Part shown: positions 1 to 6,957 of the stretch, piece by piece
How positions within the stretch are numbered: the stretch's first letter is position 1
Layout: each line of letters begins with the position of its first letter
NCBI RefSeq assembly: GCF_001667375.1
Contig: NZ_LZIN01000096.1
Location: forward strand, 1-64,000
DNA length: 64,000 nucleotides
Source: Mycolicibacter sinensis
GTDB taxonomy: Bacteria; Actinomycetota; Actinomycetes; Mycobacteriales; Mycobacteriaceae
Direction of reading: 5' to 3'
The notes under the pieces: model-generated
What the model was told of the DNA's origin: nothing
Database searches by the model: none
Seen by the model: the letters and a program-made list of their open reading frames with translations, nothing else
Made by a program: the position numbers and the translations under genes

Positions 1-20
1 GCAGAAAACTCGGTAAGTAA
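1..20 (+). CDS. 3' end of small ribosomal protein bS22 gene (partial)
   Basis: The window opens with the in-frame codons AGA AAA CTC GGT AAG TAA, encoding the C-terminal residues RKLGK. This matches the C-terminus of the very basic protein of about 33 residues (AURKAIP1/COX24 type, Rv0500B in M. tuberculosis) known from mycobacterial ribosomes as bS22, which lies directly upstream of galE2 there. Only five residues are visible, so the call rests on the short match plus gene order. Confidence 0.6.
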
Positions 21-92
21 CTCCGTCTGGCCTGCGCCTCGGCTACGACCGTGCACGGCCGATCGCCGGTACTCCTTTCCTCCAGTGGCCGT

Positions 93-98
93 TAGGCT
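93..98 (+). promoter_or_regulatory. -10 hexamer TAGGCT, leaderless start
   Basis: TAGGCT fits the mycobacterial SigA -10 pattern TANNNT. Six bases separate it from the GTG at 105, so transcription is expected to begin at the start codon, giving a leaderless mRNA. No Shine-Dalgarno sequence precedes 105. Confidence 0.5.
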
Positions 99-104
99 TG
101 CGGA

Positions 105-1220
105 GTGGACGAGGCCGGCCCCCCGAGCGACAGCACGCGAAGCGACGTCCGGCACTACCCCAAGGTTGTGCTGGTCACCGGCGCGTGCCGGTTCCTGGGT
201 GGTTATTTGACCGCCAGGCTCACGCAGAACCCCTTGATCAACCGGGTGATCGCGGTCGACGCGGTCATGCCGAGCAAGGACATGCTGCGCCGGATGGGGC
301 GCGCTGAATTCGTCCGCGCCGACATTCGCAATCCCTTTATCGCCAAGGTGATTCGAAACAGTGAGGTCGACACCGTGGTGCACGCTGCCGCGGCGTCCTA
401 TGTGCCGCGCTCCGGCGGCGGGGCGGCGCTCAAGGAGCTCAACGTGATGGGCGCCATGCAGTTGTTCGCCGCCTGCCAAAAGGCGCCCTCGGTGCGCCGG
501 GTGGTGCTCAAGTCGACCTCGGAGGTCTACGGGTCCTGCTCGCGTGACCCGGTGCTGTTCACCGAGGACAGCACCAGTTACCGGCCGCCCACCCAGGGCT
601 TTCCGCGCGACAGCATCGACATCGAGGGCTACGCCCGCGGGCTGGGCCGGCGCCGGCCGGACGTCGCGGTCACCATTCTGCGGATGGCCAACATGATCGG
701 CCCGGCCATGGACACCGCGCTGTCGCGCTACCTCGACGGACCGCTGGTTCCGATGGTGCTGGGCCGCGACGCGCGCCTGCAGCTGCTGCACGAGCAGGAC
801 GCGCTGGGCGCGCTGGAACGCGCCAGCATGGCCGGCAAGGCGGGCACCTTCAACGTCGGCGCCGACGGCATCATCATGATGTCGCAGGCGATCCGCCGCT
901 CGGGCCGGATTCCGTTGCCGCTGCCCGGTATAGGCCTGTCGGTGCTGGATTCGCTGCGGCGCGCCAACAACTACACCGAGATCAACCGGGAGCAGCTGAA
1001 CTATCTCAGCTTTGGCCGGGTGATGGATACGACTAGAATGCGAACCGACCTCGGGTACACGACGAAGTGGACTACCGCTGAGGCATTTGACGACTACGTT
1101 CGGGGGCGAGGTCTCACTCCGATCATCGACCCCAAATGGGTGGAGTCGATGGAGCGACGCGTGGTGAGCGCGGCGCAACGACTAGGTGACATCGGTATGG
1201 ACAGGTTGCGGGGAGGTTAA
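105..1220 (+). CDS. galE2: NAD(P)-dependent sugar-nucleotide epimerase/dehydratase (Rv0501/GalE2-like)
   Basis: A 371-residue extended short-chain dehydrogenase. It acts on a nucleotide sugar in the cytoplasm; the exact substrate cannot be read from sequence. The Rossmann nucleotide site is VTGACRFLGG at about residues 24-33, a variant of the usual TGxxGxxG in which the second Gly is replaced. A conserved STSEVYGS segment follows near residue 140, but the downstream catalytic Tyr-x-x-x-Lys is weak (EGYARGLGR). The non-standard catalytic motif suggests a specialised or altered reaction. Length and position match Rv0501 (376 aa). The acyltransferase starts two bases after the stop, so the two are probably co-transcribed. 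The GTG start fits a leaderless promoter. Confidence 0.85.
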   Translation: MDEAGPPSDSTRSDVRHYPKVVLVTGACRFLGGYLTARLTQNPLINRVIAVDAVMPSKDMLRRMGRAEFVRADIRNPFIAKVIRNSEVDTVVHAAAASYVPRSGGGAALKELNVMGAMQLFAACQKAPSVRRVVLKSTSEVYGSCSRDPVLFTEDSTSYRPPTQGFPRDSIDIEGYARGLGRRRPDVAVTILRMANMIGPAMDTALSRYLDGPLVPMVLGRDARLQLLHEQDALGALERASMAGKAGTFNVGADGIIMMSQAIRRSGRIPLPLPGIGLSVLDSLRRANNYTEINREQLNYLSFGRVMDTTRMRTDLGYTTKWTTAEAFDDYVRGRGLTPIIDPKWVESMERRVVSAAQRLGDIGMDRLRGG

Positions 1221-1222
1221 CC

Positions 1223-2245
1223 ATGGCTGGTGGTGCAAAAGCCAAAGTCATCCCGCTGCACAAGAACTCGGGCGCCGGGCGGCGGCACCCGTCGACGCTG
1301 AGCGGCCCCGCCGAACGCGCCTCGGCCGAGCAGATCGCCGCCGTCGTCCGCGAGATCGATGAGCGCCGTGCTGCGGTGTCCGGCGACCCCGAGCCGACCC
1401 CGGGCGAGTTCGGCCGGCGGGTCGCCGCCGTCGTCGCGTTCCTGCGCGAGCGGATCACCGGCGATTACCAGGTCGACGAGTTCGGCTTCGACCCGCACTT
1501 CAACGAGGCCGTCGCGCTGCCGCTGCTGCGGCTCGTCTTCAACGAGTGGTTCCGGGTCGAGGTCAGCGGCATCGAGAACCTGCCGGCCGACGGGCCCGCG
1601 CTGGTGGTGGCCAACCACGCCGGGGTGCTGCCGATGGACGCGCTGATGCTCTCGGTGGCGGTGCACGATCACCACCCGGCCCACCGCGACCTGCGGATGC
1701 TCGGCGCCGACCTGGTATTCGACCTGCCGCTGATCGGCCCGGCCGCCCGCAAGGCCGGCCACACCATGGCCTGCACCGTCGACGCCAACCGGCTGCTGGC
1801 GGCCGGCGAGCTGACCGCGGTGTTCCCGGAGGGCTACAAGGGCCTGGGCAAGCGGTTCAAGGACCGCTACAAGCTGCAGCGGTTCGGTCGCGGCGGCTTC
1901 GTCTCGGCGGCGCTGCACAACCAGGCGCCGATCGTGCCGTGTTCGATCGTCGGCTCCGAGGAGATCTATCCGATGATCGCCGACGTCAAGCTATTGGCAC
2001 GGCTGCTCGGTGTGCCCTACTTCCCGATCACCCCGCTGTTCCCGCTGGCCGGGCCTGCTGGTCTGGTGCCGCTGCCGTCGAAGTGGCACATCGCCTTCGG
2101 TGAGCCGATCAAGACCACCGACTATGAGCCCGGTGCGGCCGACGACCCGATGGTCACCTTCGAGCTGACCGACCAGGTGCGCGAGACGATTCAGCAGACG
2201 CTGTACCGGCTGCTGGCCGGCCGCCGCAACATGTTCCTGGGCTGA
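1223..2245 (+). CDS. PlsC-family lysophospholipid acyltransferase-like protein (Rv0502-like)
   Basis: A 340-residue protein of the 1-acyl-glycerol-3-phosphate acyltransferase superfamily. The NHAG...D block near residue 130 corresponds to the catalytic His/Asp box but with six residues between them rather than four. The acceptor-binding VFPEGYKGLGK motif lies near residue 197. The first 75 residues are basic and helical and have no counterpart in minimal PlsC enzymes. It presumably moves an acyl chain onto a glycerolipid or related acceptor at the inner membrane; the real substrate is unknown. The start ATG follows galE2 by two bases, with GGGGAGG just upstream. The stop is five bases from the convergent hadD-like stop. 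Confidence 0.85.
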   Translation: MAGGAKAKVIPLHKNSGAGRRHPSTLSGPAERASAEQIAAVVREIDERRAAVSGDPEPTPGEFGRRVAAVVAFLRERITGDYQVDEFGFDPHFNEAVALPLLRLVFNEWFRVEVSGIENLPADGPALVVANHAGVLPMDALMLSVAVHDHHPAHRDLRMLGADLVFDLPLIGPAARKAGHTMACTVDANRLLAAGELTAVFPEGYKGLGKRFKDRYKLQRFGRGGFVSAALHNQAPIVPCSIVGSEEIYPMIADVKLLARLLGVPYFPITPLFPLAGPAGLVPLPSKWHIAFGEPIKTTDYEPGAADDPMVTFELTDQVRETIQQTLYRLLAGRRNMFLG

Positions 2246-2250
2246 GCCGC

Positions 2251-2778
2251 CTACTTCTTGCCCTGCGCCCGGTCGCGCATCGATGCGATCGCGGCGATCG
2301 TGGCCGCCTCGGTGTCGGCGTCCTGGTTGACCGACTCGCCGAGCATGGTGACGACGCTGGTCACCACCGGCTTGCCCTCGGCGTCGGTGACTTCGCTGCG
2401 GACCTCGCTGACCACCGTGCCGTGGGACTCGATCACCGAGTCCAGGTAGGTGTCGAAGTACAGCCTGTCCCCGGCCATGATCGGCCGGTGGAAGGTGAAC
2501 TTCTGGTCGCGGTGCAGCACCCGGGCGATGTTGATCGGGATGTCGAACTTCTCGAAGATCTCCAGCTGGACCTGGCGCCCGGCGACCGCCAGGAACGTCA
2601 GTGACGCGACCAGGCCGGTGTACCCGGCCTCGGCCGCGGCGTCCTCGTCGAAGTGGGCGGGGTGGTCATCCTTGACCGAGCGGGCGAACTCCCGGATCTT
2701 CTCCCGGCCGACCTCGAAGTAGTCCGGGAACCGGTAGTGCGTCCCGATGATTCCCTGCGACTCGGTGTGTACTGCCAT
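2251..2778 (-). CDS. hadD: MaoC-like (3R)-hydroxyacyl-ACP dehydratase subunit (HadD/Rv0504c-like)
   Basis: A 175-residue single hot-dog-fold protein of the FAS1/MaoC N-terminal dehydratase type, related to HadA and HadC. The pattern YEVGREKIREFARSVKD near the N-terminus (here YFEVGREKIREFA) and the later FHRPIMAGDRL block are typical. The Rv0504c orthologue in M. smegmatis, HadD, has been described as a FAS-II-associated protein needed for certain mycolic acids, so a role in mycolate elongation is likely. Rv0504c lies at the same place. The M. tuberculosis cmaA2 gene normally between the acyltransferase and hadD is absent. The start ATG has GGAGGGG upstream on the minus strand. Confidence 0.82.
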   Translation of the reverse strand: MAVHTESQGIIGTHYRFPDYFEVGREKIREFARSVKDDHPAHFDEDAAAEAGYTGLVASLTFLAVAGRQVQLEIFEKFDIPINIARVLHRDQKFTFHRPIMAGDRLYFDTYLDSVIESHGTVVSEVRSEVTDAEGKPVVTSVVTMLGESVNQDADTEAATIAAIASMRDRAQGKK

Positions 2779-2838
2779 GCCGGTCTACCCCTCCGCTCGC
2801 CGTGGTGTTCGGCGGGCGGAAGCTTATCAGCGGTCACG

Positions 2839-3732
2839 CTAGGCGCGCTCGTTCCGGTGCGCCACAGCCGCAGCCAGGGCCCCGCCGACCGCCCCCAGCG
2901 CCAGCGCCGACGGCACGCCGATACGCGCCGCCCGCCGCGCGGTGCGGAAGTCGCGGATCTCCCAGCCCCGGTTGCGCGCCATCTCCCGCAGCGCGGCATC
3001 CGGGTTGATCGCGACCGCGGTGCCCACCAGCGACAGCATCGGCACATCGTTGAAGCTGTCGGAATAGGCGGTGCAGCGCCGCAGGTTCAACCCCTCGCGG
3101 ATGGCCAGCGATCGCACCGCGTGCGCCTTGCCGAGCCCGTGCAGGATCTCGCCGACCAGCCGGCCGGTGAACACCCCGTCGACCGACTCCGCGACGGTGC
3201 CCAGCGCCCCGGTCAGCCCGAGCCGCCGGGCGATGGTCGCGGCCAGCTCGTAGGGGGTGGCGGTCACCAGCCACACCTGCTGGCCGGCGTCGAGATGCAT
3301 CTGGGCCAGCTCGCGGGTGCCGGGCCAGATCTTGTCGGCGATGATCTCGTCGTAGATCTCCTCGCCCAGATCCACCAGCTCCGACACCGGCCGGCCCTCG
3401 ATGAACGCCAGCGCCTTGCGCCGGCCGGCCGCGACGTCGTCGCTGTTCTCCCGGCCGGTCAGCTGGAACTTGGCCTGCGCGTAGAAGAACCCGACGACGT
3501 CGCGGTAGGTGAAGTAGTTGCGCGCGGCCAGCCCCCGGCCGAAATGCACCATCGACGAGCCCTGCACCAGGGTGTTGTCGACGTCGAAGAACGCGGCCGC
3601 GGTCAGGTCGACCGGGGCGGGCGTGTCGGCTTCGGGCAGCTCCTCCAGCGCACGGTCGGCGCTGGCGCCGGCGACCAGCACGGGGTCGGCGCCCGCTGCG
3701 GAATCCCCGTCGGCCGGGCCCGGTAACGCCAT
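2839..3732 (-). CDS. serB1: HAD-superfamily phosphatase, SerB1-like (Rv0505c)
   Basis: A 297-residue HAD subfamily IB hydrolase. The nucleophile motif FFDVDNTLVQG (DxDxT) is followed by HAD motifs II (VTATPYELA) and III (AYSDSFNDVPML). The family includes phosphoserine phosphatases and less specific phosphomonoesterases, so serine biosynthesis is only one possible role. A hydrophobic C-terminal helix of about 20 residues suggests weak membrane attachment. ATG 3732 was chosen because GGAAGGAG lies seven bases before it; an in-frame codon eight residues upstream has no such site. It sits on the same strand upstream of hadD. Confidence 0.82.
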   Translation of the reverse strand: MALPGPADGDSAAGADPVLVAGASADRALEELPEADTPAPVDLTAAAFFDVDNTLVQGSSMVHFGRGLAARNYFTYRDVVGFFYAQAKFQLTGRENSDDVAAGRRKALAFIEGRPVSELVDLGEEIYDEIIADKIWPGTRELAQMHLDAGQQVWLVTATPYELAATIARRLGLTGALGTVAESVDGVFTGRLVGEILHGLGKAHAVRSLAIREGLNLRRCTAYSDSFNDVPMLSLVGTAVAINPDAALREMARNRGWEIRDFRTARRAARIGVPSALALGAVGGALAAAVAHRNERA

Positions 3733-3786
3733 CACCCGACTCCTTCCGCTTCGCATGGGCAGCCGGTTCTCCGGCCGCCGTCAACC

Positions 3787-4245
3787 CTAATGGGCCCCGC
3801 CCCCCAAGACCCCCAGGTGATCGCGCAGATCGCCTGTGAAATCGAGCATCGAGTAGTCCCGGAAACTGAACCGCCAGACGCCGTCGACCCGCTCGAACTC
3901 GTCGTGATAGCGGCCGGCGGCGACTACCTGCAGCGGCAGGGCGTCGGTCTGTTGCAGCACGGTGTAGTAGGACCGGCAGGCCGCGGTACCGGCCTCCTCG
4001 TCGATGTCGAGGATCGGATTGGTGACCACGTGCTTGGTGCGCGGCGTGCCGTCCGGGTGGATCTTGACCAGCCCCCGCCACAGTTGCAGCAGCCCGGTGC
4101 TGTCGAGGACGACGGTGCCGTCGGCGTCGGCCTTGATCCGGGCGTGGGTGAACAGCGCCGCAGCCGACTCCAGGTCACCGGCGTCCATCAGCTCGGCGTA
4201 GCGGTACAGCAGATTCGTGATCGAGACCGCACTTCCGCTGGGCAT
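3787..4245 (-). CDS. SnoaL-like / NTF2-fold protein
   Basis: A 152-residue protein of the SnoaL-like NTF2 superfamily. The N-terminal helix (ITNLLYRYAELMDAGD) is followed by the conical beta sheet with RTKHVVTNPILDID and the WRFSFRDYSMLDFTGD ending. Members act as small isomerases, hydratases or ring-hydroxylating beta subunits; no substrate can be assigned. ATG 4245 was chosen because the fold begins just after it and TATCTT lies six bases upstream, fitting leaderless transcription. Longer reading through the overlapping glutaredoxin-like gene is not protein-like. It is divergent from that gene with only 36 bp between starts. Confidence 0.72.
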   Translation of the reverse strand: MPSGSAVSITNLLYRYAELMDAGDLESAAALFTHARIKADADGTVVLDSTGLLQLWRGLVKIHPDGTPRTKHVVTNPILDIDEEAGTAACRSYYTVLQQTDALPLQVVAAGRYHDEFERVDGVWRFSFRDYSMLDFTGDLRDHLGVLGGGAH

Positions 4246-4251
4246 ATCGAA

Positions 4252-4257
4252 AAGATA
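4252..4257 (-). promoter_or_regulatory. -10 hexamer TATCTT for the SnoaL-like gene
   Basis: Read on the minus strand, TATCTT is followed by six bases and then the ATG at 4245. This is the spacing expected for a leaderless mycobacterial start. Confidence 0.4.
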
Positions 4258-4281
4258 GCCACCCTGCGCCAGACTGAACTC

Positions 4282-4557
4282 ATGACCCGCCCGCAAGTGC
4301 AGCTGCTGACCCGCGACGGATGTCCGGTCTGCATCGAGGTGCACACCCAGCTGGCGCAGCTCGCCGCTGAGCTGGGGTTCGACCTGCACGCAGTCGACGT
4401 CGACGCCGCCGCAGCGGGCGGTGACAGCGCCCTGCGAGCGGAATTCGGGGACCGGCTGCCGGTGGTGCTGCTCGACGGACGCGAGCACAGTTACTGGGAG
4501 GTCGACGAGCCCAGGTTGCGCGCCGATATCGCCGAATTTGGTGGGCCAGCGCTTTAG
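4282..4557 (+). CDS. Glutaredoxin-like protein with CPVC motif (Rv0508-like)
   Basis: A 91-residue thioredoxin-fold protein with the redox pair in DGCPVC near residues 12-16, the cis-Pro in RLPVVLLDG, and a DEPRLRADI C-terminal helix. It resembles Rv0508, which also sits just before hemA. The expected role is cytoplasmic thiol-disulfide exchange. M. tuberculosis has mmpS2-mmpL2 between serB1 and this gene; here that pair is missing and the SnoaL-like gene takes its place. The stop is 63 bp from the hemA start, so read-through into the haem operon is possible. Confidence 0.82.
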   Translation: MTRPQVQLLTRDGCPVCIEVHTQLAQLAAELGFDLHAVDVDAAAAGGDSALRAEFGDRLPVVLLDGREHSYWEVDEPRLRADIAEFGGPAL

Positions 4558-4561
4558 CCTC

Positions 4562-4585
4562 TACCGTGGAGTGAAGTTTGTTCAC
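4562..4585 (+). promoter_or_regulatory. Candidate hemA promoter with inverted repeat
   Basis: TACCGT at 4562-4567 fits a -10 hexamer. A perfect 5-bp inverted repeat, GTGAA-gtttg-TTCAC, covers 4571-4585, where the transcript would begin. The arms resemble the half-sites of redox or CRP/FNR-type operators, but no regulator can be named. Confidence 0.35.
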
Positions 4586-4595
4586 GGGTGACAGC

Positions 4596-4624
4596 AAGGA
4601 GCGGACCAGGTGATCTTGCCGTGA
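4596..4624 (+). promoter_or_regulatory. hemA leader: AAGGAG plus a four-codon mini-ORF overlapping the hemA start
   Basis: A strong Shine-Dalgarno AAGGAG (4596-4601) lies eight bases before GTG 4610, which opens GTG ATC TTG CCG TGA. The TGA at 4622 overlaps the conserved hemA GTG at 4621 in a GTGA junction. hemA has no ribosome site of its own at normal distance, so reinitiation after the mini-ORF is plausible. Confidence 0.4.
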
Positions 4625-6000
4625 GCGTCCTGCTCTTCGGGGTATCGCATCGTAGCGCCCCGGTCTCCGTACTCGAGCGGCTCAGCACCGCCGAACCCGA
4701 TCAGGTCAAGATCGTCGAGCAGGTGCTGGAATCGCCGCTCGTCACCGAGGCGATGATCCTGTCGACCTGCAACCGGGTCGAGGTCTACGCCGTCGTCGAG
4801 GCGTTCCACGGCGGGCTCTCGGCGGTCGGGCAGGTGCTGTCCGAACACTCCGGCATGTCGATGACCGACCTGACCAAGTACGCCTACGTCCGCTACAGCG
4901 AAGCCGCCGTCGAGCACCTGTTCTCGGTGGCCAGCGGTCTGGACTCGGCGGTCGTCGGCGAACAGCAGGTGCTGGGGCAGGTGCGCCGCGCCTACGCCTC
5001 CGCCGAGGCCAACAACACCGTCGGCCGGGTACTGCACGAACTGGCGCAGCGTGCGCTGTCGGTGGGCAAGCGGGTGCACTCCGAAACCGGGATCGATGCC
5101 GCCGGCGCGTCGGTCGTGTCGGTCGCGCTGGGGATCGCAAGTAACCAGCTGGGTGACAACGGATTACAGGGGCGCACCGCGGTGGTGATCGGTGCCGGAT
5201 CGATGGGAGCGCTGTCCGCGGCGCACCTGGTGCGCGCCGGCGTGAAACGCATCCGGGTGGTCAACCGCTCGCTGTCGCGCGCCCAGCGCCTGGCCCGCAA
5301 GATCCGCGAATCCGGTGTGGCAGCCGAACCCGTCGCCCTGGACCGGATGACTGCAACCCTGTCCGACGCCGACGTCGCGGTGTGCTGCACCGGGGCGGTG
5401 AGCCCGGTGGTGTCGCTGGCCGATGTGCACCACGCGCTGGCCGCCGGTAAGCGGGATGAGGCGACCCAGCCGCTGATGATCTGTGACCTGGGCATGCCCC
5501 GCGACGTCGACGCCGCGGTGGCCGGCCTGCCCGGGGTGCAGGTCATCGACATGGAGCGGATCCAGCGCGAGCCGTCGGCGCAGGTCGCCCGCTCCGACGC
5601 CGACGCCGCGCACGGCATCGTGGCGCGTGAGGTCGCCACCTACCTGGCCGGTCAGCGGATGGCCGAGGTCACCCCGACCGTGACCGCGCTGCGCCAGCGG
5701 GCCGCCGACGTGGTCACCGCCGAGTTGCTGCGGCTGGATCACCGGCTGCCGAATCTGGAGACCGCCCAGCGCGAGGAGGTGGCGCGCACCGTGCGCCGCG
5801 TCGTCGACAAGCTGCTGCACGCCCCTACCGTGCGGGTCAAGCAGCTGGCCAGCTCGCCCGGCGGCGACAGCTACGCCGAAGCGCTTCGCGAGCTCTTCGA
5901 GCTCGACCCGACCGCCGTGGACGCGGTCGCGACCGCCGGTGAATTGCCAGTGGTGCCCGACGGGATGGACGTCGGCGCCGAAACCGGGTCAGCCGGGTAG
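4621..6000 (+). CDS. hemA: Glutamyl-tRNA reductase
   Basis: A 459-residue glutamyl-tRNA reductase, first enzyme of C5 haem synthesis, which reduces Glu-tRNA to glutamate-1-semialdehyde with NADPH. The catalytic cysteine is Cys50 in ILSTCNRVEVY. VASGLDSAVVGEQQVLGQV and the nucleotide-binding VIGAGSMG (about residue 190) follow, then the dimerisation helices. GTG 4621 was chosen because family conservation begins at SVLLFGVSHRSAP; GTG 4588 in frame would add 11 unconserved residues. It heads the operon hemA-hemC-hemD-hemB and produces the substrate later used by HemL at 24236. Confidence 0.97.
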   Translation: MSVLLFGVSHRSAPVSVLERLSTAEPDQVKIVEQVLESPLVTEAMILSTCNRVEVYAVVEAFHGGLSAVGQVLSEHSGMSMTDLTKYAYVRYSEAAVEHLFSVASGLDSAVVGEQQVLGQVRRAYASAEANNTVGRVLHELAQRALSVGKRVHSETGIDAAGASVVSVALGIASNQLGDNGLQGRTAVVIGAGSMGALSAAHLVRAGVKRIRVVNRSLSRAQRLARKIRESGVAAEPVALDRMTATLSDADVAVCCTGAVSPVVSLADVHHALAAGKRDEATQPLMICDLGMPRDVDAAVAGLPGVQVIDMERIQREPSAQVARSDADAAHGIVAREVATYLAGQRMAEVTPTVTALRQRAADVVTAELLRLDHRLPNLETAQREEVARTVRRVVDKLLHAPTVRVKQLASSPGGDSYAEALRELFELDPTAVDAVATAGELPVVPDGMDVGAETGSAG

Positions 6001-6005
6001 ACGTT

Positions 6006-6938
6006 TTGGGTGACGTAATCCGTATCGGTACCCGGGCCAGCGTGCTGGCTACCACTCAGGCCGGGACCGTTCGTGACGCCTTGGTGGCCGCCGGGCACCC
6101 CGCGGAGCTGGTCCTGATCAGCACGGCCGGGGACCGTTCGTCGGGTCCGATCGCCGACCTCGGGGTGGGGGTGTTCACCGCCGAGCTGCGGGAGGCCATC
6201 GCCGACGGTCGCGTCGACGCCGCGGTGCACTCGCACAAGGACCTGCCCACCGCCACCGATCCCCGGTTCCAGCTGGCCGCGATCCCGGCCCGGGAGGACG
6301 CCCGGGACGCGCTGGTGGCGCGCGACGGGCTGGTGCTCGGCGAGCTGCCGGCCGGGGCGGTGCTGGGCACGTCGTCGCCGCGGCGGGCCGCACAGCTTAG
6401 AGCATTGGGTCTCGGTTTGGAAATTCGCCCCCTACGAGGCAACCTAGATACCAGGTTGAACAGGGTAAGCAGCGGAGAACTCGACGCCATCGTGGTAGCC
6501 CGGGCGGGTCTGGCCCGAGTGGGACGCCTCGATGTGATCACCGAGACGCTGGAGCCGGTGCAGATGTTGCCGGCGCCGGCTCAAGGTGCGCTGGCGATCG
6601 AGTGTCGTGCCGGCGACACCGCACTGGCGGCAGTGCTGGCGGAGTTGGACGACACCGACACCCGCGTCGCGGTCACTGCCGAGCGTGCCCTGCTCGCCGA
6701 ACTGGAGGCGGGTTGTTCCGCACCGGTCGGCGCGATCGCTGAGGTGGTCGAGTCGATCGATGAGGACGGCAGGGTCTTCGAAGAGCTGTCGCTGCGCGGT
6801 TGCGTGGCGGCGCTGGATGGATCCGACGTGATCCGTGCATCCGGCATCGGCAGCCCCGAGGCGGCCCGAGAACTGGGGATCTCGGTGGCCACGGAGCTGT
6901 TCGAGTTGGGTGCACGTGAGCTGATGTCGGACGCGTGA
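6006..6938 (+). CDS. hemC: Porphobilinogen deaminase (hydroxymethylbilane synthase)
   Basis: A 310-residue enzyme that polymerises four porphobilinogens to hydroxymethylbilane. The N-terminus has RIGTRAS, followed by HSHKDLPT and GTSSPRRAAQLR with the substrate-binding arginines. The dipyrromethane cofactor cysteine is at about residue 237 in LEAGCSAPVG. The only usable start is TTG 6006, since the next codons before the conserved VIRIGTR are GGT GAC GTA. The gene begins five bases after hemA. Translation at a TTG so close to the upstream stop probably relies on coupling. Confidence 0.96.
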   Translation: MGDVIRIGTRASVLATTQAGTVRDALVAAGHPAELVLISTAGDRSSGPIADLGVGVFTAELREAIADGRVDAAVHSHKDLPTATDPRFQLAAIPAREDARDALVARDGLVLGELPAGAVLGTSSPRRAAQLRALGLGLEIRPLRGNLDTRLNRVSSGELDAIVVARAGLARVGRLDVITETLEPVQMLPAPAQGALAIECRAGDTALAAVLAELDDTDTRVAVTAERALLAELEAGCSAPVGAIAEVVESIDEDGRVFEELSLRGCVAALDGSDVIRASGIGSPEAARELGISVATELFELGARELMSDA

Positions 6939-6957
6939 AGTGACTGGGAGTGGGAAA

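Noticed and set aside
1217..1918. Long minus-strand frame over the acyltransferase gene, and similar ones across the hem, hemL and men genes
   Set aside because: Out-of-phase shadows typical of high-GC coding DNA; the plus-strand products have full family motifs.
4571..4591. Another leaderless mini-ORF (GTG AAG TTT GTT CAC GGG TGA) before hemA
   Set aside because: It begins only three bases after the TACCGT hexamer, too close for a transcription start, and has no ribosome site.
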